A stretch of 64,000 bases of DNA from Torreya grandis (GCA_037957365.1 JARHVA010004252.1:952501-1016500); one strand, 5' to 3'. Positions 35,225 through 50,208 are shown, numbered from the stretch's first letter. Made by a program: numbers and translations. Notes: generated by a model not told the origin, from the sequence alone.

Positions 35225-38150
35225 TGAGGTTACTAATTGGATCCATAAATAATTCTTATTCTTGTACTATCAACTCTTTGAAGTCCTTGTCAGCTCTATC
35301 TAAGGCCTCTCTAATACTCCTAACATCATTAATTTTATCCTTTATAGATAGGATCATGTCCATGAGTATTTTATTATCTACCCCTATAGTGCCTTGGGTT
35401 TTGTTCTTCACTTCTTACATGAATTGATTATCTCTATGTTTGAATTCATTATCTTTTATCAAACCCATAAGACTAAGGGTAGATGGGTTTTTGATCAAGC
35501 CTCCTAGTATATGCACCATTTTTCTCTTTAATTGATTGAGGTCTTTAGAAATATCCTCCATGCCTTTGGACCATTTGTTCATATCCTTTATATTATCTAT
35601 AAATATAATCATATAGATGTTTAAATGTGCCAAGTTGACTATTTTGAACTCAAAAATTTGACCATCGATCAATACATTGATCAATTCCTTTACCTTATTG
35701 CTTGAATCCTATAATTGATTAATATGTTTCACATCCATGGAATGTTATCTATTCACCATGTATTTCTTGGACATTCTAACTTTCATAAATCTAAATTTGT
35801 CATAAATGATTTCTTCAAACTTATTGACCATATCCCCTGGCACTGATAAGATAATTTGCTCCTCTTATTTCTTATTTTTTTGATTTAGGCCTTGATAGTA
35901 GCTTGCAACATTTCTGACTATGATTGAGCCAATTCATAAACATCTTCTTCAAATATTTGATCATCACTAAGTATCTGTCTTTTTCCTTGGGTCAAATTAG
36001 TCAAGGACTCCACCTTTTGATATGTAATCTCTTCACCACTTTGCATGAATTTTTTCTCAGTCACTCTTTGAAAATTGGTAGTCTATGAATCAAACCTAAC
36101 CCTAACTAAATATTGGGTCACATGTGGAACTAGGGCCTCTACATGTGATTAGATGGTTGACTAATTTTGAATAGCCAATATCCTTGCATCTTCTTCTTGA
36201 AAAGCAATAATCCAAGGTTTCAAATCTTTCTACAGAGGGATGTTAGTAGCTTTCACCATAGTCCATGGATGATGAGTAGTGGGAAGATTTTCTAACCTTG
36301 GTTCATAAATGAACCATTTAGGATTAGGTGGTCTATATAATATGTTTTCCTCACTAAAAATACTGACTTCACCTAAAGGAGGAGTGATAATTACTTTAGG
36401 TTTCTTAGCATTTAAGATAATAGTAGCCTCAACTTTCCTTTTAGGAGTGTCAATAGCCATCAAGTCAAATGACTTTCCCTTATCCTACTTGGATTCCTTT
36501 TCATATTCTATATCTAAATCTTCTCATAAGCCATGGATAACATCTTCAATAGAACCATTGGGGTCCAATGATTTATTATGTACCTCTTGTTGAGGTAGTT
36601 ATTGCTCTAATGTCTTGAGAGATTCAAGAGCTGACAAACTTGAAGAAATTTCATCTAGTATTTTCTATTTTGATCTATACTCTCATTGTAATTTTACTAT
36701 GGGAAGCTTAGAAGAAGCAAAAATTTATCAAAAGATACTTCCTTGGTCCTAATTACAATCTTTCTTCCATTTTGTGGTCCCTATTCAATCTAAATGAAGG
36801 CCTTAAATTATGTTCCTTTAATCTCCTAGTAAATTTATAGCTTGAGGATGCTTTAATGTATATGAAGTCAAATGAACTAAGCTCATGCTCATATGGTACA
36901 TTCAAAATACCGTTGATCTTCAAATATTATTTTTCCTTTCCATATGGATCACATTGCCTATGATCATCAAGGTGTAAATTGAAATACAACCTATGCTTTG
37001 AGGTATCATCACTATGATCCCACTGTCTAAAAGTGGTCTTAACAATTATCATAGGAAAACTATGTAAGAGTTCCTTTCTCTTGGTTTTACAAATTCTATC
37101 TATCATATGGAATAATTGGTAGGTTACTTCTTATTCTACTAATTTATAAGGTACATAAACTAGTAATTTGAGGGGAGCATTTTGGGTTCTTTCAATCCTT
37201 ATGATTGTGTAATTAGGATATAACCATATGTACCCCATTACTTCAATAGATTTATTGATCAAAGGGCTTACTCTCTCCATAATAATACGAGTTATAGCTT
37301 CACTTAATGCAAGTTAAACATAGTCACAAATAAACTGAGTGGTCTCTATACTTATAAATGTGTAACTTTGAATAGTACTAGGATACAATCTAGGTGCCAT
37401 TTGGAGACCATTAGATTTAATATGGGATCTTGGGCATCCAATAAATATGAAATTATGTAAAACTCAATCCTCTTCTTATTCTCGATTTCATATATTTGTC
37501 TACTTATGGAGATGATGATTATATCACATAATTGAGGAACTATTACCCTTTTAATGATAAAATACACCATGAACACCCACATTGGCTCTACATATGTTGT
37601 AGTTTTACACCCATACAACTTGTTCATCATTGGAATTACCATCCTAACTACAATTTCAAATTTACTAATGGGTATGTTCTTAACAGGATCCATAATAACA
37701 TGGTTACCTACTTCTAACCACATAACTAGGTTATCCATCATGTTGTTCTTATTATCCGATGAATTAATTGAGGCTAGGTCAATTTAGGGATTAGGAAATT
37801 TAAATTAAGACTCAAAGGAAATTGGGTATATATATAATAAATTTTCCTTACATTATGATCATTAATCAACATACCCTTGTCTATTTTAGCTTCTTTAATA
37901 TTTGAGTCAGAACATCAATACAATGAATTACCTCTAGTTTAGCCACAACATAGTGTAGACTAGTCATTTGAATGGCCAAAATGTCTTCATAAAGTATATT
38001 TTTTGGGGGATCTTATCTTCTTCCTTGGTGATAACTAGTTGGTTCTCAATTGTCTAGAATAACTTAGAGCAATTATTGTCCCCTGTGATAAAAAACTAGC
38101 TACAAATTATGTGTCCTTGAACAATCAACCCTCAACATCTGAAGACAAAT
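35225..38150 (-). pseudogene. Additional ORF (aORF) of internal B
   Basis: Homolog of 5,610-7,880, better preserved in its middle. Pieces at 37,741-37,352, 36,463-36,230 and 35,684-35,415 are open. Between them RIERTQNAPLKLLVYVPYKL (about 37,140-37,200) and LFHMIDRICKTKRKELLHSF can be read across stops. It includes roughly 36,790-37,500, which A has lost. The C-terminal part contains KRKMVHILGGLIKNPSTLSL, matching A, and has coiled-coil composition. Conservation of the frame between two diverged copies argues for a former protein. Function is unknown. The caulimovirid fragment sits just behind its 3' end. Confidence 0.62.
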
Positions 38151-40600
38151 ATAGTTCAAACTTTTGCTTTGTAACATGTTTATTGGTCACCATTTCTATA
38201 ATCCTAATTGAATTATCCTTTTGAAAATAATATTACAACTCTTCTCAGCTCAACATAATGAATGCAGAGACAATCCAGGGTTTTTCATACACTTTAGGGG
38301 CTTTTGGAGGTTCACACAAAGCTTTAATGATGGAAATCTATTTTGAAATGTGATATTTGGTGACTTAGATTGAATTTATATTTCACATTTATACCTTTCA
38401 CATACTTGGGTCCATAATATATTTTAGTATGACGTGTTTTGCCTATGTGTCACTACCATGTCATGTTGTTCATTTATTTAAATTGTTACCATTATCAATT
38501 TTTGGACACTTATCATCATATCATGCAATATTTAAGATTGATAAAATTTTGACCATTGATATCTATATAATTCCTCCTATCCTTAACTTTATCACAAGCT
38601 ATTTATCTTCCATCTGAGATCCCAAGATCGGGAGTTTTGGCAACTTTGGGTGCTCTCTATGTACATTAAAAACGGTATTCATTACTTTAAAACTCTCATG
38701 CCACATGGTAACTTCTCATTAAATCTATAATATTTGAAAATTTGAATTTCCTCACACCATTGATCTATTGGATCATTTTCTAAAATTGTGACACTTTTCA
38801 CTATTACATTCCTTCTCAACATCCTTAACTTGTTGACCTTTGCTTGTCATTAGATCTTTGGTATGTATATGAGATCATGAAACTTGTCATTTTCATATTT
38901 GCTGTAAGAATCATTTGACACCATGATTCCATAATCACCATTGAATATCCATTACACTATTAAGATGTACCTTCAATTTTTGGGTTTGACTTACTAACTT
39001 TGACTTTGCTCGTAGATCGTTCATCTTCACTTCAAGATCCCAAAATTTTGCCACTTAGTGACACTAAGTTTAATTTATATTTATGAAAAATTAAAATCAT
39101 TAGAGTAAGGTTTTGGATAAATAGATACTTAGGATAAATTTTAGACTAATGTTTTATATGTATTAATAAACATGATTAAAACTGAGGATAAAATTTAAAC
39201 TAGCTCTAAAATATAATAAAATGAATCCATTTCAAAATAAAAAATTAGGATAAAGTTTGTTAACATTATTTAACCTTAGATTAAACTAATTAATTAAGGA
39301 CCATGGTTAAAAATGGGTCAAATTAATATTAAGTCACAAAACCCTGAACACTTGCTCATTATGAAGATCTATTAAACCTGCAACATAAAAGTACATGAAG
39401 AAAAAGTTAGAAACATTGGATGAAGTCAAACAAGGATTATATGTAAACATGTCAATTAAGATGGATCAGTAATTACATTAAATACTGCATTTTGATCAAT
39501 TTTAATGTCAATTTATAGAACAATTTGCAAAATTGAACAAGGGTCCTCATTTTTTAGAAATGGGGGTATGTTGACCTTAACAAATAGTGAATTCTAGTGG
39601 AAACATTAAAAATGTTAGGAATCAAATACTCTTGTTTTAAATTAATAACTATACAAATCATTCCACATGATCAAGTACCATCATTAAGATCAATTCATGA
39701 TTGAAACAAGTTTTACAAATGCAAAATTAGATTTAAACATCAAAACTCGGTCATGTTATGTTTGTGCTTTAATTAATTACTAATTGCCATGAGATTAAGA
39801 GAAAAAATTATATATTTCATGACCTTAATCACTAAAATATAATTATATCATATTTAGATATTCATTATGAATCATGATTTTATAAAAAGGGAAGGCTTGG
39901 GCATTACTCTATTGTTATCTAGGCATCCATATCCTTAATGGAGGTTACAAGAATCACCTTTGCTTATAAATCTTTTATATTTTCAATAAGGCTCTTATTT
40001 TTTGTATTTTTCAATTATATTTAGTTTTTAGCAACGGTTGGGAACTATAATTGGCCATTTTTTTAGAATTTTGTCAAATGTTTGATTTTTAGGCAATCAT
40101 CCTTGGTCATAGACTTCACCCCAAGAAATAATATTCTTTAAGTTTTAATATGAATTTCCTCTAATAATTCAAACTTTCACTCAACATATGCAATGCTTAT
40201 CAGAATCAGACTTAGATCAGAATAAGGTTTACAATTTTAAAGAACAATTAACCTAGATATCAATCCTCACCAATTTATCCAAAATCATAACATCAAGTTC
40301 AAATATACAAAATCCATGATCAATAAATTTTTAAGAGGAATACTTGCATTATTTATTTTAGAAGTTATTTTTGATCAGTTAGGATGGAACAAAGCTTGAA
40401 AATTATCTTGGAAAAGACTTATTGAAAGTAGAGAACAAAGAAGAGAAAATAAACACACAAGAAGGAAAACAGATAATAAGCAAATAAATATTTACAAATA
40501 TTATTTACACCCCAAAAACAAGAAATTAAACTAATCTAAGCCTATATACACTAACTATAAATAATCTTAAAATTCACTCCATAAAGACTTGAGGTGGAAT
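38151..40600. other. Non-coding spacer between integrase and aORF of internal B
   Basis: Homologous to 7,881-10,380, without coding on either strand; small frames (38,429-38,617) are chance. Confidence 0.55.
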
Positions 40601-40609
40601 AATAGAGAA

Positions 40610-41785
40610 ATAGTGCTTGAGGTACTACCCATTAGTTTGCAAAGTGAACTCTATTCCCTACAAGTCTTTTATCTTGAATGTGTTGTCTATAAATGTCTCA
40701 GCAATTTGATAAGGACCAATCCACAAAGGAGTGAATTTACCATGCTTCCCTTTTAGTTTAGATGATTTGTAATATAGTATAACTAGGTCTCCCTATCTAA
40801 ACACCTTAATCTTTGAATTATTTTAAAACCATCTTTTGAATATGGACTGATGTCTGATAAAGTTGGGAAATTATTCTTCCCTTGCATTCTCCATTTTAAT
40901 GATGTTAAAAAACCTTTAATTAGCATACTTCTTATCTTCTATCATAAACTTGTAGGTTGGCAACTTGAGAGTAACTAGAAATATTGGTTCTTGACCATTA
41001 CCAATAAAAATGGTGATGCTTTCATAGCTTGTTGTAATCTATTTCTATCTACCAAAGATCATATTTAAGTAATTTATGCCACGTTCTTGGTTCCTAAATT
41101 TTAGACTTCATGATACATTTCATCTATTTTTTTTTTTTGATTCTAAGACTTCATTACCTTGAAGGTAATGATTTGATGAGAACTTAAGACTTATGTTTTT
41201 ATCATAGCCCCACTCAGTCATTTCAATAAATTTAAACATTGAGTCATTATCACAAACTAATTATATTGGTGTCCCAAATCTAGTACAAATTTTCTCTTCC
41301 AAGAACTTGATTACATATTTAGTTCTACATTATTTTGTTACTACTGCCTCTGTACATCTTGTATAGTAATCAATATAAGTAAGAACAGATTTGTGTCCAT
41401 CTAAAGAATTAGGGTTAATTATCCCCAAAAATTCCAAACCACATTGAAAAAAAGGTTTGTCAATTAAAATAGGTCTCAATGGCATAGCTACTTTTGGTTC
41501 CTTGGTATTGAAGATTTGACATTGATGACATTCTATAGCATGCTTGTGTGCATCCTTAAATATTTTTGGCCAATAATATGCTACCTACATGATCTTGTAA
41601 GCTATTATATTTACAAAATGATGTCCACTCCCAAGATTTTCATGAAAATTACTCAATATTTCAACTACTTCTTTTGAAACACATATCAAGTATATACTTT
41701 CATAGTTGTTCCTATAGATTACCTCATCTTTGATGAAGAAATGAGATGCCTTGAGCCTCAAATCTATTCTTTGCTCTCTGATCAT
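40610..41785 (-). pseudogene. Integrase of internal B (broken)
   Basis: The open piece 41,785-41,585 includes the zinc-finger start (NFHENLGSGHH). The frame then continues across a stop with CHQCQIFNTKEPK, the catalytic YIDYYTRCTEA and CDND, and EVLESKK carrying the last acidic residue. Unlike copy A, the D, D and E positions all appear intact, but stops break the frame. It ends near 40,620 with the same C-terminal block as A. Confidence 0.82.
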
Positions 41786-43330
41786 ACATATAGGACAAGA
41801 ACCATTGATTAGTAAATGAATAATTATATCATACCAATCATTTGGTTGGAATTATTGTTGATCAACCTGCATGACATTAACTTTAGGATTAGTATTATAA
41901 ATCATTTGAATCAATCCTTGACACCTCACTAATTTAGTATTTTTTATTTCAATATCATACTCTTAGAGTATAGACATCCATTTACCTCTTCTCTCTCCCA
42001 ATTCTTATTGACTAATCATAATTTAGTGGTAGGGTCTGGAGATATTGTATGCACCTTATTCCTAAGAATATAGTGTATAAACTTTTTAACTACCTTAACT
42101 AAAGAAAATACTTATTTAACAATCATAGAGTAGGTTAATCAATATTTTTAAAGTTAGTTCTCATAAATTTAATTGGATGATCACATTTATCTATTTTATG
42201 AGTTAGAATAGTTTCTATAGTATGTTCAGAAGCAAAAGAATAAAGATAAAATTATTTTGTAAAATCAGGACTTATCAACACTTGTGCTTGTCTTGAATGC
42301 TTTATTTGTCTCCTCATTCCATATGACATTTTCATCCTTATTTATCATGTCATTAAGTGGTTTCACAATTTTTACAAAACTAGAAATGAATTTCATACAG
42401 AATTGATTTTCCCAAAGAAAGACTTTAATTATTTTCTACTTTTAGGGGGTTTTATTTTGGATATGGCATAAAGTCTATTAGGATCTATAGAAATCCCATC
42501 TTTGTTTATAATATATCCTAATAATTTCCCTTTAGTTACACAAAGATGCTCCTTTTAATATTAAGGGAAATTTCATACCTTCTACAACGTTTAAATACTT
42601 TTTGTAAATGCATTAAATGATCTTTACTATATTTGGAAAACAAAATTAGATCATCCATGTATATAATAATTCATTTACTTATGAGACCTTGAAAGGTATG
42701 TTCCATATCTCTTTGAAATGTAGCTCCTACATTGATGAGTCTAAAAGGCATCCTCTTGTAGGCAAAAATGCCCCACTTTGTTGTAAATGTTGTCTTAATT
42801 TTGTCCTCCTTGTTAACAAGTACTTTATTATATCCTTTAAAACCATATAAAAAATACATCATGGTCAAAACCACTAACAATTTGAATAACTAGGTCAAGA
42901 GATGGTAAATTATAATTATCCTTTTCAAAAGATCTATTGAAATTTCTAAATTCTATGCATAATCTAATTTCTCCATTTTCTTTCAAACTAGTACTAAATT
43001 AGCTACCTGAGAAGAATGTCTAATTAGAAAAACTATTTTTACATCTAATATCTTCTTGACCTCCTTGTAAATCAATGGCTCTAATATAGGATTGATAGGT
43101 CCTTGATTTTGTCTAAAAGGTTTATAAACTTCTTTTAATATAATAGTATGGGTAATGACTTTAAGATCAAATATCTTTAAGTATTCAGATGACCATGCAA
43201 AAACATCTTTATATCTAGTCAACAATTCTCTAACCTTTTTAGACTCTTCATTTATGAATGTTGTAGCAATGTTTAATAGCTGAGGTTGATCTTGATTTTC
43301 TATGTCAATTACATTATAATCCTTCCTATT
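41786..43330 (-). pseudogene. RT and RNase H of internal B (broken, truncated upstream)
   Basis: The fingers region is open at 43,339-42,983 and reads RYKDVFAWSSEYLKIFDLK, then LEPLIYKEVKKILD, classic for plant gypsy RT. The palm at 42,880-42,671 has FLYGFKGYNKV, FAYKRMPF and TFQRDMEHTF; just beyond a stop, YMDDLILFSK carries an intact catalytic pair. RNase H remnants follow to about 41,800. Upstream of 43,330 alignment with A ends at a sharp junction (A equivalent about 13,130), so the extra RNase H, protease and gag seen in A are missing. Confidence 0.88.
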
Positions 43331-43782
43331 GGAGCCCAAATCTACACCAAGTAATTTATGCCCTATTTAGCATCAAAAGATTTGAGAGATTGTTGCTAAA
43401 TACTTTTTCTTGTCTTTTCTTGGTGTAGGTTTTCTTTTCCTTGGACTTTTTGGGCCTTTTTCATGAACACAATGTCTGATGGAAATAGGTTTTCAGATTT
43501 TTTATCTTGAATAAAAAGTCCGAAGACTTATTTTCATTAGATATTTTTTTCATTACAAAATTTTTGAAGGAATTCAATGTCTTATCACTTTCAGGCTAAG
43601 TGTTTTAAAAAAGTTTCAAAGGGTTATTTCATTGGTTTTAGGTCATTTGTTTTAAACTTTTTTTCCATGGAAATTTTTTTGAAGGGTACTTTCCCTTCAT
43701 GCATTTTCCCTGCACAAAAAGCCTAAAGGAATTATAAGGTCATTTATTTAGGCCAAAGGTACTTACCAAAAATCCTAAAGGG

Positions 43783-43954
43783 TCATTTTGCCTTTGTAAT
43801 ATTTTCAAAGTATCATTTCTTTCAAGTATTTTTCCTTTGAAAAATTCTCAAAGGGCACTTTTGAATGGTCATTTTGCCTTTCCAAAATGTCTAAAAGATA
43901 ATTTCTTTCGAGTATTTTTCCCTTGCAAAATTCTTGAAAGTTGTTTACAAAATG
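43783..43954. repeat. Imperfect tandem duplication, period about 86 bp
   Basis: The unit beginning 'tcattttgcctt' at 43,783 recurs at 43,869 with the same following order (caagtatttttcc, then aaattct). Confidence 0.7.
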
Positions 43955-44862
43955 TCCAAAGGATAATTTTGGATTCAGAGGGAACTTACACAAATCAAAA
44001 AGGGAACTTTTAGAAGGTGGAGGACACTTTAAATAGTTTTAAAAGGCACTTTTAATATTTCAAAAGACCATTCCAAAAGTATGAAGGGCATGTTGTAAAT
44101 CTGTTATTTTCTGATATCTCTATTTGGGGTTTTATGGTGGGGATATTCACTATGAAAATATATAAATGTATCCAAGTATCTTTGTATATATTTAATTTTT
44201 TCCTTGTCCTTGAAGAAGGATAGTCAAGTTTACAAGATCTAGCATCTCTCACTTCATCACACCCCTTGATCAAATAGTGAAAAATAATCCCAAAGATCTT
44301 AAAGCTTTTACTCAATGAACCAATCCTATGCAATCATAAATATCATGATCAAAAGTTCATGGGCACTTTCCCAAAATGATTTGATAGATTAAGGATGATG
44401 TTAAAATTTCAAAAAACTAAAGAAGTCTTGTGAAGATGACAAGTGTCATCATTTTGGGGGACTCAGACAAAGATCAATGACCCGTAGGACCTCCTCAAAG
44501 GTCAGCAAGGTCAAAGCCCAAAATCCATATCAATAAACCACATGGGAAAAGGAGAAAAGTTATGGTGCCTTGGATGAAATTGTCATGTTACACCTTCAAC
44601 ATGTTTTGATGATGGACGTAAGGAATTTCCCAATGAAATGAATGAAAGACACATGGTTACCATAGGGGACTTCTAAGACTTTATCCCATGAAAATGCCCA
44701 GGTCAAATTCATCACATTTACAAGTTAATGAATTATTAATTTCATTTTACAAGTAATTAGTGCATTTCATGGATCAAAAGGATATTGCACCCTTCTTTAT
44801 ATCAATAAGGATGGTGCAAAGGTGAAAAGTTGGTCGAGAGTCTAAGATAGCATCTAAGTTGG

Positions 44863-45095
44863 ACATGTGGTAGGTCCTCAAGGTTTTATAATCTCTAGGC
44901 TCTTTTTGAAGATTTCCTCACTTAAATTTTGGTGGGAAATTTTCAAAAGGTCTTCAAGGCCTGAATGCCTATATTTTAAAATTAAAGTAGACACATGGTA
45001 GGTCCTCAGGGTTTTTAAAGCTCTAGGCCCTTTTGGAAGATTGCCTCAATTACCTTTTGGTGGGCAAGGTGCAAAAAGTCCTCAAAGGCTCAAAA
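44863..45095. repeat. Imperfect tandem duplication, period about 128 bp
   Basis: The unit 'ggtaggtcctca...' at 44,869 recurs at 44,997, including 'ctctaggc', 'ttttggtggg' and 'tcctcaaagg'-like blocks. Confidence 0.75.
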
Positions 45096-45828
45096 AGAAT
45101 TAAAATGAAAAGATTAATTATATGGATCCACATTTTACAAGGAGTATTTCTTTGCATAAAAGAAACATTTTCACCTTCTCCTTCCTCTTTCAAGAGAAGC
45201 TCAAATGACTAAAATGGGTAGTTGGTATATAGTCATTATGTTTCAAAGCATTAATGGTAACCCTAATTTGAAATGTAAAGGATTATAATTAAGGAATTTT
45301 CCTTCATTAATGTTTACCTTTTTCATTCATAGCTTCTATTTATGTCTTTATCCTATCTATTTGCCCTAGCTACGTGCAACATGAAATTCATTTGTCTAGT
45401 GAGTGGTTACGATAAATTCTTTAAAGATTTTTAGCTTCAATTGAATACAAACCTCTAGATTATTAGTAAGTATTATTATAAATCCTTGTATTATGTCCTT
45501 TGAAGGGTTTTTAAGGTTTTTATAGAGTGATTAACGTTAAGATTTTTTTTGAGTTTAAAGTATTGTAATAGAGAGCTAGGAAACAATGACATCTTCTATA
45601 ACATCTATGAAGAGCAACATCATTTCTATTTTTTATAAAATCAAGGATATAGATGTTTAGGGGTTGGAATTTATGGATTTATTAAATTCCTTGTAGCAAC
45701 CAAACCCTATATGAGTAATCTCAAATCTTAGCATGAGGTATATTTCCCCTACAGTAGCATTTCCCTTAGCTTCCCCATACCTAGAAATAGTAATTACATG
45801 TGTTAGAGTGTATCAACTAGATATCAGG

Positions 45829-46388
45829 TGTTTTATTATTTTTCTAAAACTTGGGTCTAGTTTGTAAACAATAAAGGGTCTAGAGTAAGAGGAAAAATCT
45901 AGTTTAATTTGGTATAATATAGATTTCATCAAATTAATTACATAAAGAAATAAATAATCTTATCTAGAAAAACAAGTTGAGATGAATGATCTAGGGGCTA
46001 AAAACTACTACACTTGACTAGGAAGATGTTAGGAATCTAGAGCTATCTTTCTTTTAGTGAAAGGATAGGAGTGTTAGAAATGGGACACCCTAGGCTCCAA
46101 TGTTAAAGTCCAACCCTAGTGCTCTTATCCTATAGGCTTGAGACCTGGGGGGATGGAATTAGTATCGGAAATAGAGTTTGGTTGAGCTAGAATGACCATC
46201 TCGAAGGCTATGGATGATTGGAAATAAGAAAAAAAGGTGACTCAAGCATGAAACAAGACTAAAATGAGTAAAAAAAAGGCATGGCTTAATGTGAACAAGG
46301 ATTATATTCTCCAATCAGAGTATCCTATGAAAGGACTATGAAAAGACATGATATGTCTGGTTGCTTGACCAATTTAGAGTGTATATAT
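45829..46388 (-). repeat. 3' LTR of element 5
   Basis: Plus-strand start TGTTTTATTATTTTT; similar base by base to 50,229-50,786 until both diverge at 'gtata'. Confidence 0.82.
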
Positions 46389-46403
46389 GTGCCCCCATTT
46401 TAT
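46389..46403 (-). other. Polypurine tract of element 5
   Basis: On the minus strand AAATGGGGGCACA directly precedes the 3' LTR. Confidence 0.7.
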
Positions 46404-48500
<2,097 letters not shown>

Positions 48501-48519
48501 AGTGTTTTTAGGGTGAGGT

Positions 48520-49135
48520 ATGGATGAGAGAGTTCCACAAGGGCCAGGTAATGGAGATATTAAGGTTATTACCATTATCTATTGATGAGAGAGCTATCAT
48601 AGATAAGGTAGGATTGGGTCATGTATGTTACCTAGGTACAATGTAGTGAGATAGGTATCTAATTAATACTTTATATGAGAGGTGGAATGCAAATACATGT
48701 ACTTTTTAGATTTTTTCAGGGGAGAATATTGTGACACTAGAGTATATGTATCACATTTTGCATTTACCAGTTAGAGGTCAGCAAGTGACATTACAGGATG
48801 ACATGGGTGTTATAGCTATTGATCATTCATCCTTATATTTTTTTGGTGTGCCCTTAGGTATGCATCAGAGAGGTGTGAAAGTGATGTATTATTTTTAGTT
48901 ATTGTGCATTCAAGTGTTATGTAGTTACGAAAGTGTTGGATATGTTTTTAGCATCATTTGTTACTATGGATGGGAGTGGAGTGTTGATTGCATTTAGGAT
49001 GAATAGGATTATTTTCAATGTGGAGGTATATGGCACTATGTTCTCATGGGGTAGGACTATGCTTTCCCACCTATACAAGGATCTATACAAGTTTCCATAA
49101 AGAGCATGAGATGGATCATTTGAACTATGCACTGG
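48520..49135 (+). pseudogene. Plant mobile domain (PMD)-like gene remnant
   Basis: Plus-strand reading gives LINTLYERWNANTCTF, then NIVTLEYMYHILHLPVRGQQ, which follows the pattern of plant mobile domain proteins (an E-R-W-x-P-E-T-x-T-F block, then TL-x-DV-x-x-LL-x-LPV-x-G). Near 49,030-49,090 another frame reads VYGTMFSWGRTMLSHLYKDL, matching the PMD 'YSWG-x-A-x-LA-x-LY' block. The copy has several stops and at least one frame change. PMD proteins occur as host genes (MAIN/MAIL family) and as passengers in plant transposons, including gypsy elements. This one lies antisense to element 5. It could be a captured host fragment or an ORF belonging to another inserted element. Confidence 0.68.
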
Positions 49136-49620
49136 GGATTTCATTTTATTACATTTATATTATTGTAATTTGAACATAGAAGTAGCAAAAGAGAGAGAGA
49201 GATTAGGTTCACATGGAAGGAAATTATCAATAATAAGAGGTTCACTTGGAAGTGCATGACTAATTTGTTCATTTGGTATATTGTGCATAGGAGAATGAGG
49301 CAAAAAGTACATTTCCCATTTATCAAAATTATTTTCTTTAGAAGAGGGAATAAAAGTGATAGGTTTGAGAGAAGAGGATGCATCTACTTTTTCTTCACTA
49401 TCACTTTCACATGTATCATCATATTCCTCACTAAACTAATAGTAATTATCTTCATTGTAAATTAAATCTTTATCCACACTTTTAGCTAATGTGCAATTTT
49501 GCAAATTTGTCCATTCATTGTCATAATTATGAGATATATTTAGAAATTGATCTATGGGATGAGAGGGACGAAGTGTCTTAGTGACCCTTTTATTTATTTC
49601 ACCAAAGAGAATATGTAAAA
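49136..49620 (-). pseudogene. Unrecognised minus-strand ORF of element 5
   Basis: About 150 codons with one stop, reading LFGEINKRVTKTLRPSHPID, then EEYDDTCESDSEEKVDASSS, then FDKWEMYFLPHSPMH and HALPSEPLIIDNFLPCEPNL. It is acidic and Ser/Pro-rich, and sits behind the leader where gag would begin. I recognise no domain; it could be a gag N-terminus or an element-specific protein. It is on the element's sense strand, tail to tail with the PMD-like remnant. Confidence 0.5.
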
Positions 49621-49640
49621 GTACTATTAATCAAATAAAT

Positions 49641-50155
49641 GCATAATAACTACTAACATAGAGATTTTGAAAATATTTTTAGCACTATAAATAGTTTGCA
49701 AAAATTCCAAAATGTTTTTCTAAAAATTGTAAGGAAGGCTTGAGGTTTTAGGACCTAGTTTAGGAATTTAGGGTTTTGGATTGGGGTTTTAGAATTTTTG
49801 AAAATTATTTTAATAATTTAAATTCTAACATAAATTTGAGTAAGATGAATGCACAAAAAATTATAAAAAAATTTGAAATTGAATTTTTGCACATAATAAC
49901 TATCAACATATAAATTTTGAAAATATTTTTGACCCTCTAAACAATTTTTTAAAATTCCAAAATATTTTTAAAAAAATTGTAAGGGAGGGAAGCTTGGGGT
50001 TTGAGGACCTAGTTTGGAAATCTAGGGTTTTGGGTAGGGATTTAGATTTTTTTTTAAAAATTATTGTAATAATTTAAATTCTAAAATAATATTTGAATAA
50101 AATTAATGCACAAAGATTTATATAAAAAATTAGAAATTAGAAATTGAATTTTTGC
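49641..50155. repeat. Two-copy tandem repeat, period about 250 bp
   Basis: The unit beginning 'cataataactactaaca' at 49,642 recurs at 49,892 with the same order of blocks (ttttgaaaatattttt, aaaattccaaaat, aggacctagttt, tagggttttgg). It lies in the leader of element 5. Confidence 0.8.
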
Positions 50156-50208
50156 ACAAAATATGAAGGAAAAACCCTAAGGGTACCTAGGGTTTTATAT
50201 TTGTTTGA

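Larger units (their letters stand above)
4477..43330 (-). mobile_element. Ty3/gypsy tandem: LTR1-internal A-LTR2-internal B (interrupted)
   Basis: Two copies of the same minus-strand gypsy internal region are present: A (5,610-16,734) and B (32,043-32,059 plus 35,225-43,330). They align collinearly from the aORF through integrase and RT, for example 10,330 with 40,565 and 13,130 with 43,320. One LTR lies left of A (4,477-5,609). A second sits between A and B and is split by element 2 (16,735-17,169 and 31,350-32,042). A single LTR shared by two internal regions is the usual product of unequal recombination between LTRs. B stops abruptly near 43,330, in the segment just upstream of its RT, so its gag, protease and 5' LTR are missing. 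Domain order and RT sequence style place it in the plant Tat/Athila-like part of Ty3/gypsy (inference). All coding regions are broken. Confidence 0.82.
43331..45828. other. Unclassified repeat DNA with local tandem duplications
   Basis: It starts at the B breakpoint and ends at the LTR of element 5. I see no gene. The minus-strand frames 43,993-43,805 and 44,333-44,052 have no family features. Two local tandem duplications are listed separately. The region could be a solo LTR or the end of another element, but I find no partner copy or clear TG...CA ends. Confidence 0.45.

Noticed and set aside
37532..37787. Plus-strand frames
   Set aside because: Antisense of the aORF of internal B.
43346..43430. 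Possible microRNA-like hairpin (ctacaccaag / cttggtgtag)
   Set aside because: The stem is only about 10 bp with a loop of some 65 bases, too short for a miRNA precursor.
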